NCBI GenBank assembly: GCA_003224835.1
Contig: QHZX01000260.1
Location: 1 to 6,319 of the forward strand
Direction of reading: 5' to 3'
Origin: Acidobacteriota bacterium
Lineage (GTDB): Bacteria; Acidobacteriota; Terriglobia; Terriglobales; Acidobacteriaceae
DNA length: 6,319 bases
Translations under genes and position numbers: made by a program
Shown: piece after piece, positions 5,737 through 6,319 of the stretch
How positions within the stretch are numbered: the first letter of the stretch is position 1
Layout: every line of letters begins with the position of its first letter
Notes under the pieces: model-generated
What the model saw: the letters and a program-made list of their open reading frames with translations, nothing else
The model's database searches: none
Told to the model about the DNA's origin: nothing

Positions 5737-6319
5737 CCGCCTTCGAGAATGTTTGCCACCAGCGGCGCACCATGAAATTCGCGCGCTATCAATTCTAGTT
5801 GCTGTACGCTTTCCGCAGCTTCCACATAAATAGCGTCGGCGCCTGATTCGAGGTACAGCTCAGCCCGGCGGAGAGCCTCATCGAGTCCGTCTGTTTCTAT
5901 AGCGTCGGTTCTGGCGATCACAAAAATAGTGTCTTTACTTTCGCGGGCAGCTACTGCTGCACGAACTTTAATGGCCATCTCTTTGGCTTCAATGACACGC
6001 TTTCTCGCCATATGCCCACACCGTTTGGGAGCTTGTTGGTCTTCGATGAATGCTGCAGAGACGCCCATTTCTTCATATAAATGGATCGTATAGGTTACGT
6101 TCTTAACGTCGCCATAGCCATCGTCGCAATCAACCAGCACAGGAAGATCACAGGCGGCCATTATCTCGCGCACGGCTTCGCTTTTTTCGCCGAGATGTGT
6201 CAGGTCAATATCAGGCAGTGCAAACCGTGCGCCATCGAGGGCAAAGCCGCCAACCTGATAGGCTTTGAAGCCTGCGCTCTCAATTATTTTTGCGGTGAGT
6301 GCGTCATGTGCAGCGGGGA
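5712..6319 (-). pseudogene. Isocitrate lyase/PEP mutase superfamily lyase, 3' end lost, 5' end outside the window
   Basis: The frame is open from the window edge to TGA at 5714-5712, showing 201 codons. It begins at PAAHDALTAKIIESAGF, about 20-25 residues into a typical member. Features are the beta/alpha-barrel metal site DCDDGYGD (visible residues 63-70), EDQQAPKRCGH at about 92-102 with the catalytic Cys of true C-C lyases, ARTDA near 135-139, and VANILEGG near 187-194. KRCGH points to a 2-methylisocitrate or 2,3-dimethylmalate lyase-like enzyme rather than PEP mutase; the exact substrate is open. Family members continue for roughly 70-90 residues after this LEGG/EFG-type motif. Here homology stops at about 5736 and a 7-residue out-of-frame tail derived from integrase DNA (APAFQRR) ends the protein. 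The lost C-terminal helices normally help dimerisation and close the active site, so the product is probably inactive. Confidence 0.85.

Noticed and set aside
1..6319. CRISPR array, riboswitch or complete insertion sequence
   Set aside because: No regularly spaced repeats, no recognisable riboswitch core, and no transposase or terminal inverted repeats were seen.

Overview
The window looks like a stretch of bacterial chromosome, moderately GC-rich, with a tRNA gene that encodes its own CCA end. The mix of genes (otsB-otsA, a MEDS-PAS-histidine kinase, a small SET-domain protein, and a tRNA-linked tyrosine recombinase remnant) suggests an Acidobacteriota-like soil bacterium. That placement is an inference from gene style, not from any marker gene.

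Layout. Positions 1-48 hold what is probably the last 15 codons of an ABC exporter. After a leader of about 200 bp come otsB (246-1037) and otsA (1034-2482), a translationally coupled pair for trehalose synthesis: OtsA makes trehalose-6-phosphate from UDP-glucose and glucose-6-phosphate, and OtsB removes the phosphate. OtsA appears to lack about 20 residues that in the family carry a Tyr and a Trp of the glucose-6-phosphate pocket. Converging on otsA, with the two stop codons interlocked in one CTAG, is a 163-residue SET-domain lysine methyltransferase (2479-2970, minus). Some 58 bp upstream of it on the same strand is a 625-residue soluble sensor kinase (3029-4906, minus) with MEDS, PAS, HisKA_3 and HATPase_c domains. 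No response regulator is present.

A 445-bp non-coding stretch (4907-5351) separates the kinase from a divergent tRNA-Asp(GTC) gene (5352-5428). Just past the tRNA are an 8-bp inverted repeat and a GGTACACA direct repeat. Then comes the 3' remnant of a tyrosine recombinase (about 5488-5736, minus), which keeps the last three catalytic motifs but not the rest. It is joined directly to a 3'-truncated gene of the isocitrate lyase/PEP mutase superfamily (5712 to the window end, minus). This is best read as the scar of an integrative element that entered at tRNA-Asp and was later deleted together with the end of the neighbouring lyase gene.

The points most worth a second look are the missing substrate-binding segment in OtsA, the integrase/lyase junction, and the pairing of a sensor kinase with a eukaryotic-type SET methyltransferase. 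I did not find a clearly new multi-gene system.
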